Shown here in pieces: positions 1-12,020 of a DNA stretch of 64,000 nucleotides. A model generated the notes under the pieces. That model saw only the letters and a list, made by a program, of their open reading frames with translations, searched no databases and was not told the origin of the DNA. The translations under genes were made by a program, and so were the position numbers. Each line of letters opens with the position of its first letter. Positions within the stretch are counted from its first letter, which is position 1. The stretch comes from Aselliscus stoliczkanus (lineage: Eukaryota > Chordata > Mammalia > Chiroptera > Hipposideridae): positions 52,676,771 to 52,740,770 of the forward strand of contig CM066737.1 in NCBI GenBank assembly GCA_033961575.1, written 5' to 3'.

Positions 1-100
1 GGTTGTGTCTTATTTTGACTATATCACCAGCATAGGGAGTGGCATATGGTAGATGTTCAGTAAATATTTGTAGCATTGAATTGAATGGCGGGGGGGGGGG
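1..100 (+). repeat. L2 LINE 3' end fragment with G-run
   Basis: The text ends in a 'tagatgttcagtaaatattt' type tail typical of L2 3' ends. It is followed by a run of ten or more G at about 88-100. The call rests on remembered family sequence only. Confidence 0.45.
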
Positions 101-138
101 AATTATGTCACTATTGCTAGGCATGTCCATGTGGTTAC

Positions 139-540
139 TTGAGTTACCCTAAACTCAGTATGCCTAAAAACAAACTCATCATCTTCCCTATAAATCTGGA
201 TTCCACACCTGATTTCCTCTTTCTTGTTAATGCTACTATCATTATTGCAGTTACCTGTGACTTCTACTTCTCCCTCATCCTTCACATAAATCCACAGCAG
301 TCCCGAAGTCCTGCCCTCCTTTTCTTTTCAATTTCACTACAGCTCTTCTGGTAATACAGTGAGGCTCTGAGCCAAGGGACCAATAAGTTGAAGCCCTTAT
401 GGTCCTTTTGGACTATTATGATAAAACCCTCATTAAGTCATTCCCCTAGCTCCAGAATCTTTCCTTTGCTGGCCCCTCATAATCCATCCTATACCCTGAA
501 ACCTGGAAAAATCAGCACCATCTTCATCATCAAACATGTA
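139..540 (+). repeat. L2 LINE ORF2-like fragment (degraded)
   Basis: Pyrimidine-rich text with words such as 'catcatcttccctataaatc' resembles the late ORF2 part of L2. The short open frames here (for example 139-354) are remnants and not genes. Boundaries are approximate. Confidence 0.4.
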
Positions 541-925
541 TTAAACATTTCTTGCATGCGATACATTATGCTCAGGCCCTGCCCTCAATGAATTTGCAAA
601 TCTGGATGGGGAAAAGCTACGTAAATATAAAACAAAAAAAACTAAACATAGCATAAACTAAATACCAGTGAGTAATGTAGACTATAATCTACAGAAATTG
701 AAGGGAAAGATCACTCTTGGTGGGGAAGTGGAGAAACGATACCTGAATGAAATGGCACTTGAACTGAGTCTTTTTTTTTTTTTTGAGGTCAATGTCACTG
801 GCCCTCATATGTGGGACCCGAACCGGGGCCACTGGCTTCCCAAGTCAGCGCTTAACCACCATGCCACTCAGCCGGCCCGAACTGAGTCTTAAAGATGGAT
901 AGGAGTTAGATTTAAAAGGTCAAAA
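540..925 (+). repeat. Old unclassified interspersed repeat, copy 1
   Basis: Shares phrases ('...ggccctgccctcaatgaat', 'cttgaactgagtcttaaaga', 'ggataggagtt') with 3225-3690, 8455-9120, 32110-32720 and 40430-40760. I recognise the family as common in mammals but cannot name it. A SINE is inserted at 773-878. Confidence 0.45.
773..878 (-). repeat. tRNA-derived SINE, short form
   Basis: Antisense copy: poly-T, 'gtcactggccctcatatgtg', a B-box-like segment, then 'cagccggccc'. It is flanked by a 12-bp target-site duplication GAACTGAGTCTT at 761-772 and 879-890. Confidence 0.85.
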
Positions 926-1283
926 GTGGCTCAGTTGGTTAAGAGCATGAGCTCTGAGCAACAGGGTCACCGGTTCGATTCCCACATGGGAATCGTCCTA
1001 GCTGAGCTGCAAACAGGTGGCAGGATGGCTCAGCTGGTGAGAACACATGCTCCTAACAACAAGGTTGCCAGTTCAAACCTGCATGGGATGGTGGGCTACA
1101 CCCACCCACAACTGAGATTGAACATGGCACCTTGAGGTGCGCTGCCCTGAGCTGCTGACAGGCAGCCAGATGGCGACTGGACTTGGAGCTGAGCTAGCTG
1201 CGCCCACCACAACTAAGACTGAAGGACAGCAACTTGGCTGTTTTCCTTCCCTAATTCCCCAATAAAATCTTTTAAAAAAAAAA
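923..1283 (+). repeat. tRNA-derived SINE, long multi-module form
   Basis: Begins within the head ('ggctcagttggttaagagca'). It has repeated A-box/B-box-like modules ('ggatggctcagctggtgaga', 'ccagttcaaacctgcatggg') and ends in 'ccccaataaaatcttt' plus poly-A. Flanking AAAAGGTCA repeats at about 914-922 and 1280-1288 suggest the target duplication. It lacks the first GGCCGGCCGAG bases. Confidence 0.8.
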
Positions 1284-1564
1284 GGTCAGAAGGAGGGAAA
1301 TTGTGAGCCAAGCTAATGAGATTGAACCTTGTTCTTTAGAAATATGGCATCCTTGGGAAGTATTTTTGGGAGAAGGAGGATAAGATGGTGGGAGTTAACT
1401 TTGTTAACTTTGTTTTGTAAGATGAACTGGAATTGATTTGATTGGGGGTAATCACAAGCTTGGGGATGATTTATGAGGCCATTGTGATGTGAATGGGGGC
1501 TATCCAAGAAGGGTAAAAGGAAAAGAAAGGAAAGGCCAAATATGAGAAGCACTTCTTTGCCTGA
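1284..1564. other. Unannotated intronic stretch
   Basis: I see no recognisable exon or repeat here; the minus-strand open frame at 1313-1552 has no recognisable content. Confidence 0.5.
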
Positions 1565-1700
1565 AAATCCTCAATTAGACAGCAAGCCCCTTGAGGAAAG
1601 TTTTTATGCCATGTTCTTTCTCCCACTGTAATAGGCACAATGCCTTACACATAACAACCACTTAAGAAATGTCTACTGATTGATTTAGCAAATTGAAAAC
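1565..1700 (+). repeat. L2 3' end fragment
   Basis: The sequence 'gacagcaagccccttgagga' followed by 'aggcacaatgccttacacat' matches the L2 3' end pattern. Confidence 0.55.
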
Positions 1701-3224
1701 TCAGGATAAGAATGGAAAAATTTAGAAAATATACTATAGTAAGTGCATTTTGTGGAGAAAATGTAGATTGAAGTGAGGGAGCTAGGGGTGGGGTTTGGAC
1801 AATTGCATCAGGAGAGATATAACAGCCAGGCACAACTAACAACAAAAAGTTGGCTAAAGAGGCAAAATCCCAACCCAAAGGCAAAGCAGTGACATTAAAA
1901 TCTTTCCATGTCAAGATGCAGCCCCAAAGAGCAGGGTCCTTATGTGTTTTCTGAACAAGAAATACTCCAGGGGAAAAAAAAAACTGTCTTCATGATGCAA
2001 ATAAAGCATCTCAAATTGCCTGGAAAGCACTTGAAAGCCCTGGTATTTTCCTTGTCTGCAGTTTTCTTTGAAAACACAGTGCAGTATTTCACTGGCTTAT
2101 TAACTGTTGGTTGAAAACAATAGGGGTTATCTTGATAAGTATTCTTGGTTGGTTAGCTGGTTGGTTGATTTGTGGAAGACTCCAGCTCTTTCTTTGCCCT
2201 TTGCTTGTTGGTGTGGGTTAGTGGATTTGACTAAATGGCTTTACATCTGTGGAAAAATCTATCCTCCCTGAAAATATCATTAGGGCAATCTTGGCAACCT
2301 ACTTGTGTAAATCTCTCCACTCCCAAAAGACTTTTGGGCAGTTTCTGATGTGTAAGACTGAGTCTTAGCACCACCATTCCAAAGCCTAAGCACTAGGGAA
2401 CACAGGCCTTCCTGTTCAATTTCCAGGTCTTCTTCTCTACTCTGTGCTCTTTACTTTCTTCCAAAAGATAGCACGAATTTGACTTTCTCATTTCTTTCCA
2501 ACTGCCCACCCTACTCTGTTTCCCAAAGGTGTTTCCTACCTCCCAGCCCAAAGATTTAACCCAGAATCAGACCTAGTTTGCTCCCTTCACTAACACAAAT
2601 ATATATGTACCCTGTTTGAAGGATTTTACTGCCTGTTACTACACGAAAATAAATATGTGGGAGTTCGCAAAAGCCACAGGTTGCAGAAAGGTTTAAGATA
2701 TAGCAAAAAAGTTATTTTGGTAGTTGTTTCTCTTCTGTATTGAAATGTAAATGAGCTAGACCTTTGTACCATTGTTTCTTTCAGATAGCTTATATGATAG
2801 TTTCTTGGGAGATCTCCCACACACTCATTCTATAGGTCTTTTATTCCTGGGTTTAACGTTTATCAGCCTTCCTTCTTACCCACCCCCATGAGAAATTTCC
2901 CAGTTCTTCCCCTCACTTCAGCAGTCACTCCCATCAGTCATGCAGAGCACTACACTGGAGTTCAGAGGGAACTTAGATTTCCTGTTCAGCTGGAACAATA
3001 TATATGAAGTAGTGGATAAACCCTTTACCCAAACTCAAGGGAAATTCATTCATAAGGTAATGCAACTCCTCGTTGGCATCTCCATCCCAATACCCTGCAC
3101 TCTATACAGTCAATGCCAGCCTAGTTTATTCTCTGAAATCTGCTAAAATTGATCTACCCTTTTCACCTAGAATATTTTGATATCCCATTTTAAAAGATCG
3201 TTTGGGGGAGTTTTTATTTCAGCA
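1701..3224. other. Unannotated intronic stretch
   Basis: Unique-looking, moderately AT-rich sequence. Short open frames on both strands (for example 1908-2114 and 2626-2820) show no domain or splice-flanked exon. Confidence 0.5.
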
Positions 3225-3690
3225 AATATGTATTGACTGCCTACATCACACACAAGACACTATGCAGGTTCCTAAGTGGGACAGAATGATGAAAAAGAGT
3301 CAGCTCCTGACTTCAAGGCACTTACAGTCTAGTGGAGAAGAAGAATATGAATTCAGCTAATTACAATTTAAGGAATAGTAGACCAAGTAATGTAATAGAA
3401 TACAAACATAGCTCTATGAGAGTACAGAAAAGGGAAAACTAATTTTGTGTGTGCAAAAAAGAATCAGGGGATTAGGGAAGGTTTTGTGTAGCTGAGCTGG
3501 TGTTGAAGAATGAGCAAAGTCTTGGGCACACAGAAATGAGGTTTAAGGGGAGAGAATTCCAGGCAAAGAGAATGATACAATAGCATGAGCAAAAGCACAG
3601 GCAGAAAGGTAGAGAAGGTGTTTGGATAAAGCAAATCTGCCTGACAGATGCAAGGGAGGGAAATAAGGCTGGAAACAGATGCTGCAGACA
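3225..3690 (+). repeat. Old unclassified interspersed repeat, copy 2
   Basis: Same family as 540-925: 'tcctgacttcaaggcactta', 'cagtctagtggagaagaaga', 'ccaggcaaagagaatgatac', 'gcatgagcaaaagcacaggc'. Confidence 0.5.
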
Positions 3691-3699
3691 TGTTATGGA

Positions 3700-4154
3700 G
3701 AGCTACACTGTCCTTTTGTGTCTTTGAGTGTACCTGGATAAAATATCAGGATCTTAACACTATAATAACACCTTAAACATAGTTAATTAACACCTTAGTT
3801 GAGAACAAGGTGGAGAGAAAAAGCAGGCAGGTACTGAAAGAAGCGGACACAACAAACTTCTGACTTCCCATTACTGCCCAGGACCACTAAGGGGACCATT
3901 GCCCCACCTTCTCAGACTCCACAACATCAGAGCAAAGAGGCTGAGGTTGGCTTCTTTCAACATGCAGTCAGTTTCTGTGCAAAGGCGATGAGATGGAGAA
4001 GTGAGGGATAAATTGAACATCTGAGGGATTATCAAGGAGATCTTATAAACAGATTTGTCACCTTACTGAGCTGAAACGAGTTCATTACTCTTTTATAACA
4101 ATGCATTCAAGAAAACACAATGTTCTCTCTCTTTCTATAATTTCGGCTTTTTTG
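3700..4154. other. Unannotated intronic stretch
   Basis: No recognisable gene or named repeat seen. Confidence 0.5.
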
Positions 4155-4395
4155 GATTCCTTGATTATAATTAATTAACAATACTACATTGTATACTTAA
4201 TGTTGCTACTAGGAGAATAGATCATAAATGTTCTCACCACAAGAAAGGTAACTATGTGAGGCGATGGATGCATTAACTAATGTTGTGGTCATCATTTTTG
4301 CATAAATATATGTATTTAAAGTCGTCACATTGAACACCTTAAACTTATACAATGTTATGTCAATTATATTTCAATAAAGCTGGAAAAAATAAGAA
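4155..4395 (+). repeat. L1 3' end
   Basis: The text runs 'ctactaggagaatagatcat', then 'acaccttaaacttatacaat', then 'tatatttcaataaagctgga' and an A-rich end. This is the usual end of mammalian L1M-type copies. Confidence 0.65.
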
Positions 4396-4472
4396 AACAT
4401 AATGTTTATGAAGCAGATGTTATCACCTATAGTGGCAGCATCTAAGTTAAGGTGTTAATCCAGATAATACTT

Positions 4473-4573
4473 TTTTTTTTGAGGGCAGTGTCACTGGCCC
4501 CCACATGCAGGACCCGAACCGGGGCCACCGGCCTCCTAAGCCAGCGCTCAACCACCGCGCCACTCGGCCAGCC
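4473..4573 (-). repeat. tRNA-derived SINE, short form
   Basis: Antisense copy with poly-T then 'gagggcagtgtcactggccc' and ending 'cactcggccagcc'. Target-site duplication CCAGATAATACTTT lies on both sides (about 4460-4473 and 4574-4587). Confidence 0.85.
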
Positions 4574-4589
4574 CCAGATAATACTTTTA

Positions 4590-5114
4590 AGGCCAGTGAC
4601 ACACACCCACCACCACAGCCCTTTGGATCAAAGTTCAAATGTATAAAAGGAAGAGGGGCATGAGACAATCTTCTTTTGGTTTTCTAAAGCAAAACAATGC
4701 AAAATTTCAAAGATGGTCCTGCCAGCTTTACTTAATAACTAAATTAAGCACAGCTGTTATTTTTAATGGATTTTTATCTGTTACTTTAGATTTGGGAGGG
4801 GAGGAGGGTGGTCACTTAAAGCACTAGGGGATGTGTAAAACTATTTAATAAGATTTTTTAGTCCCTTGTACTGTAGTAACTACAGCTTAGGAGGCAAAAA
4901 AAAAAAAACCAACACACAAAAAAAGAACCTTAGTGAGGCAGAGTGAATAACTTAGTGCCTCAGTGCCTAAGTTTCTTTCTTTGGCAGGGGAGGTGTTGAG
5001 GGGTTAGAGCAGCAGAAGTAGGTGGAGGATGGGGTTGTTGAAGTTATAAAGGAGTGTGCATGGGGAGATGGCAAGAAGGCCACCCCTACATTTGTAAGAA
5101 TCTTAGTATATTGG
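4590..5114. other. Unannotated intronic stretch
   Basis: No recognisable gene or named repeat. A run of 12 A occurs near 4897. Confidence 0.5.
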
Positions 5115-5571
5115 GCGCAGGGATCCTGTCAGCTTGAGGGTGCTTATGATGTGCTAGGCACTGGTCTAATTGCTTCATATAGTTTAACTCATTTACTTCT
5201 CCCATTAACCCTATGAAATTGGCACTATTATTGTTGTTGTCATTTTATGGAATAGAGTAAGAAACACAGAAGTTATGTACCATGTTTCCCCGAAAATAAG
5301 ACCGGGTCTTATATTAATTTTTGCTTCAACAATCTACATTTATTCATTTATTCACATACAAAAATCTACATTTATTCAAGCAGTCATGTGTGGCTGACAA
5401 TCTTAACTGGGGCTTATGTTTGAAGCAGGGCTTATATTACAAGCATCCTGAAATTTCATGCTAGGGCTTATTTTTCGGTTAGGTCTTATTTTCGAGGAAC
5501 CATGGTAATTGCGCAAGATCATATAACTACTAAACGGAAGAGCCAGGATTTGTACCCAGGTAGTCTGGCTT

Positions 5572-5600
<29 letters not shown>
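5115..5600 (-). repeat. MIR SINE (split by a MITE)
   Basis: Antisense MIR text 'gtgctaggcactggtctaat ... cattttatggaatag' resumes after the MITE as 'caagatcatataactactaa ... ggtagtctggcttctgc'. The two halves join across 5280-5505, dating the MITE after the MIR. Confidence 0.7.
5280..5505. mobile_element. Tc1/mariner-type MITE with TA target duplication
   Basis: 226-bp element with terminal inverted repeats: left CCATGTTTCCCCGAAAATAA, right the complement of GGTCTTATTTTCGAGGAACC. It is flanked by TA at 5278-5279 and 5506-5507. It has no coding capacity. Internal 'gggcttat' words recur in both orientations. Confidence 0.85.
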
Positions 5601-6289
<689 letters not shown>

Positions 6290-6450
6290 GATCAAAGAAA
6301 TCACTGATTGTACTCCCTCACTTTGCAGACAGAAATATGAGGCCTAGAGACAAGGGGTTACCTACCATATTACTGATCAATGACAGAGCATGGCTGGACC
6401 CAGATCTTTTGAATCCCCATCCAGTGTTCTTTCCAGGCGAATGCTTCTTT
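6290..6450. repeat. Old interspersed repeat fragment (MIR/L2-like)
   Basis: Words such as 'cactttgcagacagaaatat' and 'gacagagcatggctggaccc' resemble old mammalian SINE/LINE 3' parts. The family is uncertain. Confidence 0.35.
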
Positions 6451-6483
6451 TGTGAAGCACAGCACTTGCTTATAAACTCTTCC

Positions 6484-6814
6484 AAAGATATGAAATTCTC
6501 TAGATTTCACCCTTGTATATTTATGTCTATACAAAAAATGTACATGAATGTTCATTAAGAGCTTTATTTGTGTTTGCTAAAAACTAGAAACAACTGAAAT
6601 GCTCTTCAGTGGGGGCATAGATAAACAAATTGTGGAACATCAGCAATAAAAGATATGAAATTCTCTAGATTTCACCCTTGTATATTTATGTCTATACAAA
6701 AAAATGTACATGAATGTTCATTAAGAGCTTTATTTGTGTTTGCTAAAAACTAGAAACAACTGAAATGCTCTTCAGTGGGGGCATAGATAAACAAATTGTG
6801 GAACATCAGCAATA
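6484..6814. repeat. Tandem duplication of about 165 bp
   Basis: 6484-6648 is repeated almost exactly at 6649-6814 (one extra A in an A-run). The unit carries L1 3'-region text ('tgggggcatagataaacaaa'). Confidence 0.95.
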
Positions 6815-7790
6815 AAAGAATAAAAAACTGGGCCGGCCGAGTGGCGCATTGGTTAAGAGCTGGTTTTGGGATGCCAGCTGCCCTCTACAGCTAACAACAG
6901 CTCCACCTGGAGCTGGGTTGTGCGAACCCCGGCAACGGTGTAGGCTGCAGTCCCTGCTGCAGTGGGCTGCCATAGGCTACAGTGAGTGGCCGGCAGCCAG
7001 AGTGAGTGGCCGGCAGCCAGCGTGAGCTACCAATAGCCGTGGTGAGCGAACATCCAGAGGCCGGTGACCGATCTGCCTCATCCAGGAAGAGCGCAATGAC
7101 GATACCAACACGGGCCAGTGAAGCAACGTCCTCCGCAACTAGACTGAAGAACAGAAAGACAGCGACTTGTCTGTTCCCCTTCCCCAATTCCCCAATGCTG
7201 TTCCCCTCCCTCACTTCCCCAATAAAAAAAAATCTTTTAAAAAAAATAAAAAACTATTGATACCACTTGAATGGATCTCAGGAGCATTATGATGAGTGAC
7301 ATAAGCAAATCACAGTATGTTATATACTATATGATTCCACTGACATAACATTCTACAAATTACAGAATTATGATGATGAAGAACAGACTAAAGGTTGCCG
7401 GGGCCGGGGCGGGGGGGGGCAGATGTGACTATAAACAAGTAGCACAAATGAGTTTTTTTGGTGGTGATGAAGCTGTGCTATTCTAATTATGGTGGTGATT
7501 ACACAGATGTATTCATGTGATAAATTTCATGGAACTATGCACCTTCCTCCATCCCCCAAAAGGCTGGGTGCATGTAAAAACTGGTGAAATTCAGATGAGG
7601 TCTGTAGTTTGCTTAGTAGAATATTGTACCAATGGCGGTATCCTGGTTGTGATAGTTATGTGGTTATGTAAGATGTTAATATTGGGGAAGAGTAGATGGG
7701 TGAACTCTCATATTATTTTAGCAACTTCTATGTGAGATTCAACTTATTTTGAAATTTAAATAAAGAAAACTCTAGAAATCCCATAAAATT
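6520..7790 (+). repeat. L1 3'-terminal region, interrupted by a SINE
   Basis: Contains 'gctaaaaactagaaacaact', 'gaatggatctcaggagcatt', 'atatgattccactgacataa' and an A-rich end, all typical of L1 3' regions. It is split by the SINE at 6832-7245. Confidence 0.65.
6832..7245 (+). repeat. tRNA-derived SINE, long form
   Basis: Head 'ggccggccgagtggcgcatt', body 'ctccacctggagctgggttg', tail 'ccccaattccccaatgctgt' then poly-A. A target duplication AATAAAAAACT lies on both sides. A 20-bp internal motif (agtgagtggccggcagccag) is repeated in tandem. Confidence 0.85.
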
Positions 7791-7849
7791 TAGACAGGTT
7801 GGGTGAGCCAACATTTATGTAATTTTCTGAATCTATAACTAATAGATCT

Positions 7850-8095
7850 TCAGGCCTTTGCTCAAATGGCATCTCATCTCCTACCTTACTCTGTACCTTA
7901 GTTTATTTTTACCCATAGCACTCATAACCCTTAATAAAAATATGTATTTTTTTATTATGTGTCTCCCTAAGTAGAAGGTAAGCTTCTTAAGGTTAAGGGC
8001 TTTGTTGTGTTCACTACTGTATCCCCAATACCTAGAATAGTGCCTGGCACACTGTAGATATTCAACAAACGTTTGTTGAATGAACGATGAATGTG
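7850..8095 (+). repeat. L2 3' end
   Basis: 'aggcctttgctcaaatggca ... gtatccccaatacctagaat ... aacgtttgttgaatgaacga' is a well-preserved L2 3' end. Confidence 0.75.
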
Positions 8096-8454
8096 AGTGT
8101 GTTGGTCCTGAAATAAAGCTTAATGAAAAATCGTATACTAGGTTACATTTCTTCATTACACGAAACCAATTTCCTTTCCATTTTCTTTTTACACAATTAT
8201 TACTCAAAATGATAATTTTGTTCTGGCATTTACATATTGTTTGCTGCATTATGAAAGATTTGGGAAAATGTTGGAACAATAACCTAGGTCTGAGGAGACC
8301 ACATATTCTGAAATGGTTCCTTACCTAATGCTAAAAGAAAGAAAAAGTTACCTCTTCTGGGTAATTGGCTTTGCTTTATTCGTCCTTATAATGCATAAAC
8401 CATTGCACTTACAACAGCTAGCCACAAAAGGATACTGTTTATTCAATTATCCTT
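8096..8454. other. Unannotated intronic stretch
   Basis: No recognisable gene. The 132-codon minus-strand open frame at 7881-8279 overlaps the L2 end and has no recognisable content. Confidence 0.5.
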
Positions 8455-9120
8455 TCACAGTACCTACTGTGTACCAAGCCTGCGCTGGGTATAAAAAAGT
8501 GGGTAAGACATAGTACCTGCTCTCAGAGTTTAGTGTCTGGTGGGGAGACTAATTGGTACACAGAAGTGCTATGACGGAATTATGCATAGGGTGCTATGGG
8601 TACACAGGGGAAGCACATGTGAATCAGATTACAGAGAGGGGTAGAGAAGTATAGAGCATGGATAATGGCTTCCTGGAGGAGGTGATGCCTGAGTTGAGTC
8701 TTAAGGGACAAGAAGTAGTCAGCCACCAGAAAAGGGGAGGAGCATTAAGTTCTGTGAGAACAGGCTCCATGTTCAGGTTGGGTTTCCAATGCCTGGCCCA
8801 AAGCAGAAATATGCTTAAATATTTGTGAGATGAATTAACACAGTATATAAAGCGCAGGTGGTAAAAGGACATACTAGAGAGGTAGGTCAGGTCCAGATCA
8901 TGAAGGGTCTTAAAAATCTTTATCTTAATGGTGATGGGGGGAACAATTGAAAGGTTTATGGTTGGGGAGTGACAGGTGAGCTTTGCATTTTAGCAAGCTC
9001 ATTCCCACAGCAATGTGGAGAATGGATTGGAGGAGGGCAGCATGAGTCAGAGAGACCAGTTATGAACTGCAGTTTCTGAAATGAATGTGGCACGGTAATA
9101 GCCTCTGTCTTCAAGAAGTT
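8455..9120 (+). repeat. Old unclassified interspersed repeat, copy 3
   Basis: Longest copy of the family at 540-925: 'gctctcagagtttagtgtct', 'tcctggaggaggtgatgcct', 'gtcaggtccagatcatgaag', 'gagaatggattggaggaggg'. Confidence 0.55.
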
Positions 9121-10137
9121 TACAGTCCACCAAAGGAAACAAGATATAATCTGGTAATCCCGCTACACCAGAGTAGAAAGTGTAATAGAGGTGTGCACAG
9201 GCTATTCTGCCCAAGTCCATGCAGCTAGTGGGATGGCAGAGTCAGTACTAGAACCCAGGTTTCCTGATTCCTAGTCCATGGCTTTTCTCCAAGCCCTCCT
9301 TCTCACTGCCTTTCACAACCACAGAATTATGGAAGGGAGGGAGAGCAGGGCAAGCCCATTGAAAGATTATGCCTTCTTCTACATCAGTCTAGACTGTGGG
9401 GAGTATTTAGCCCCTCTTTGTACTCAAGTCTGACAGAAGCATCCTTCCCCAAGACCTTTGCTTCTGGGAGGTGGATTCAGCATCCTGATCCTCCCTAGAG
9501 ACATACAGAGTGAGGAATCTCTGCTGGGGGACCAAGGAAATTCACACTCTGACAGCTAAGGTCAAGGAGGGCATCATTCTGAGAAATGGCATTCTTTCTG
9601 AGAGAGGGGACTTCGGATGACAATAGGAAAATACAAAACCTGGCTCCAAGTTCAGAAAAAGCAGAGGGTCACCAGAAGAAGAGCCCTAGCGGAAGAGTAA
9701 AAACAGCTGAAAAAGAGCTTATATTGCTTTTAAGCTGCAGAGGGTGGAGGAGTGCAGGGTAGGGAAAGATGATGAAGCACCAGGAAAGAGCCCCAGGACA
9801 AGGCCCTGAAGAATTCTGTATGAGAGCATCAGCGGGAAAAGAAAAACACCCAACTCCATGACCAGGTAACAAAGATGTCTTGAGAACATATTTCCAGGGG
9901 TCCAACTGTCTCATGAGTCAGGACAGAAACTAGAACTAACAGATTTCTGTGTTGGAAATACCAAGCAGGGGAAGGGGACCCTGAGGAGAGCCCTTGGCCA
10001 GATTATCTTGGTGGGGATAGGGTTGGAGAGGGTCAGAAAGAAAGCACAGGGGCTCTCTGGGAATGGTCCCTGGAAGTGCTGGGCTGGTGGCGTTATCTTT
10101 ACTGAACCAAAAACAAAAATTAAAATTGGAAATAGTT
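9121..10137. other. Mostly unannotated; possible MIR piece near 9170-9320
   Basis: 'gcagctagtgggatggcaga' then 'ctagaacccaggtttcctga' looks like antisense MIR. The rest shows nothing I can name. Confidence 0.4.
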
Positions 10138-10149
10138 AAAAGAATGGGG

Positions 10150-10269
10150 CTGGGGCCGGCTGAGTGGCGCGGTGGTTAAGAGCTGGCTTGGGACACCGGC
10201 GGCCATGGTTCTGGTCCCACATATGAGGGCCAGTGACACTGCCCTCAAAAAAAACAAAAACAAAAACAA
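10150..10269 (+). repeat. tRNA-derived SINE, short form
   Basis: 'ggccggctgagtggcgcggt ... cagtgacactgccctc' then (A)n with CAAAAA repeats. Target duplication AAAAGAATGGGG at about 10138-10149 and 10269-10280. Confidence 0.88.
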
Positions 10270-10274
10270 AAAGA

Positions 10275-10410
10275 ATGGGGTTGGAAGTCAGACAGCCACA
10301 AGTTAACCTCCTGATTCTGCTAGTCTTGGGCAAGTGGTCCAAGTTTCCTCTTCTATAAATGAGGATAATATCAGTACTTAGCTTCATAGGGTTTTTAAAT
10401 GTTTATTAAA
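10275..10410 (+). repeat. MIR fragment
   Basis: 'ggaagtcagacagccacaag ... gggcaagtggtccaagtttc ... atgaggataatatcagtact' matches sense MIR. The SINE above inserted at its edge. Confidence 0.6.
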
Positions 10411-11885
10411 CAACAGAAATAAAGCATCTAATACATTTTTTTCTGATATATGATAGGTAGTCAAATATTTGCTTTTTTTTTTTTTTTTTTTTGTTCTTAC
10501 TACTACTATGACGAGGATGACCACGACTGTGACTCCTATTGCTATAACCTCCATATTTTTTAGGGTTTTCTGCAGAACAAACAGTAAGCATGGTTTTATC
10601 ATCCAGTTTACTTTTATTCAGTTTTTGTGTCTGTTTTGCTTTCTGGGACTTATTGCGTCATGATTTGCTTTTCTCTGAGACTGCCCTGTCCCTTTTCTTA
10701 TTCTTCTTCTCACATCTAAGCACCTGGACCTCATTCACAAATGCAGCTACCTCCACACGGCTGCACAGGGTTCTGCCTGCTTTTGAAGGTAAGATGGTCT
10801 CTCTTCCTACCAGGAGCCACATCATCACCTATTCCCTCCATGCAGAGCAGAAGGCTGATGCCAGGAGGGAGATCAACTGCTGACTTCTGACAAAACACCA
10901 ATTCCATTTCACATACTTAGCTGGGAAGGAATTTGGCTGGCCTGAGCTTGCTATTCTCTGCTTTTCTGCTCTGAGCTCCCCCATGATTAACACATTCCCC
11001 CAGGCTCAGAGCCCAAAAGATAGTGGGTTGAATCAAGAAGAAATAGGTGTGTAAGCAAGAAAGCTATCAAACACATTCCCTCACTTATAAAAATATAATG
11101 CCATAACTGCATTATATTTTAGTCTCCTTGGTGGTGCTCCCTGAGGGAGAGGACCCCATCTGTCCCAAACTCCAAGCAGATAGAGCTCTATACCTTGGAG
11201 GCTCATTAAAACACTTATTCATTAATATGCAATTGATGAATGTATGCACCTTCCCACATCCAATTCCTGTTCTACAGAGCAGGGGATTCCCCCAGTTAGC
11301 CTGTTTGTAGTATTGATGAGGAAGAATGAAAGGCAGCTGTCAAAAATATGAACAGTGTGTAGTAATAGGAAAGTATTACTGGAGTTGGAGATGGCCCTCG
11401 GTTATACCGGCTCATCCAGGGATTTTATCTCGATGGGCACTGTCTTATGATGAAAAACCTAGAGATTCACATATATGTGAAAGAGTGTTTGTGTGCATGT
11501 AATGCCTATAATTAATAATTTCACCACTGTCACTAAGGCAAAGAAAATAGGTCTGTGTAACCCACTCCCACACTCACTCAGACTAAAGATGACCTTTCTG
11601 GAGATTCTATTCCCTTATAGGTCTGCCCTTGATGTTTCTCTTAACCTGATTCACCTATATATGTTAAGGGTGAGAGTATGAGGGGACACAAGCATGATTT
11701 ACTTTGGGTCTTTACTTTCTGCCAAGGGATCAGGGTTTAGGGCTCAGGGCTGAACTCCTCCCTTTAGGAAATCCAGTAGCTTCTAGAGAAAATATAAAGC
11801 AAAGGAGAATCTCAACTTGCTGGGAAATTCCAAAGAACTGATTATCTTAATACGTTGCTACTGTTAATCAAAGAAATAATTCATT
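10411..11885. other. Unannotated intronic stretch with poly-T run
   Basis: A run of about 22 T at 10472-10493. Small open frames on both strands show no domain. Nothing else recognised. Confidence 0.45.
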
Positions 11886-12020
11886 ACAGTTGTATAGCTG
11901 TATAGTTGTTATAGCTTTGACTAGAGTGCTTTCAGATATATTTGATCTCTGTATTTGGTCTTCACAACAACTCTACTAGCTAGAAATAACCTTTATAAAG
12001 AGGGGTTTAATACTGATTTC
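11886..12020 (-). repeat. MIR-like fragment
   Basis: 'ttcagatatatttgatctct ... cttcacaacaactctactag' resembles antisense MIR. Diverged. Confidence 0.4.

Noticed and set aside
923..1283. tRNA genes suggested by A-box and B-box words in the SINEs
   Set aside because: The copies lack a full cloverleaf and end in poly-A with target duplications. They are retroposons.
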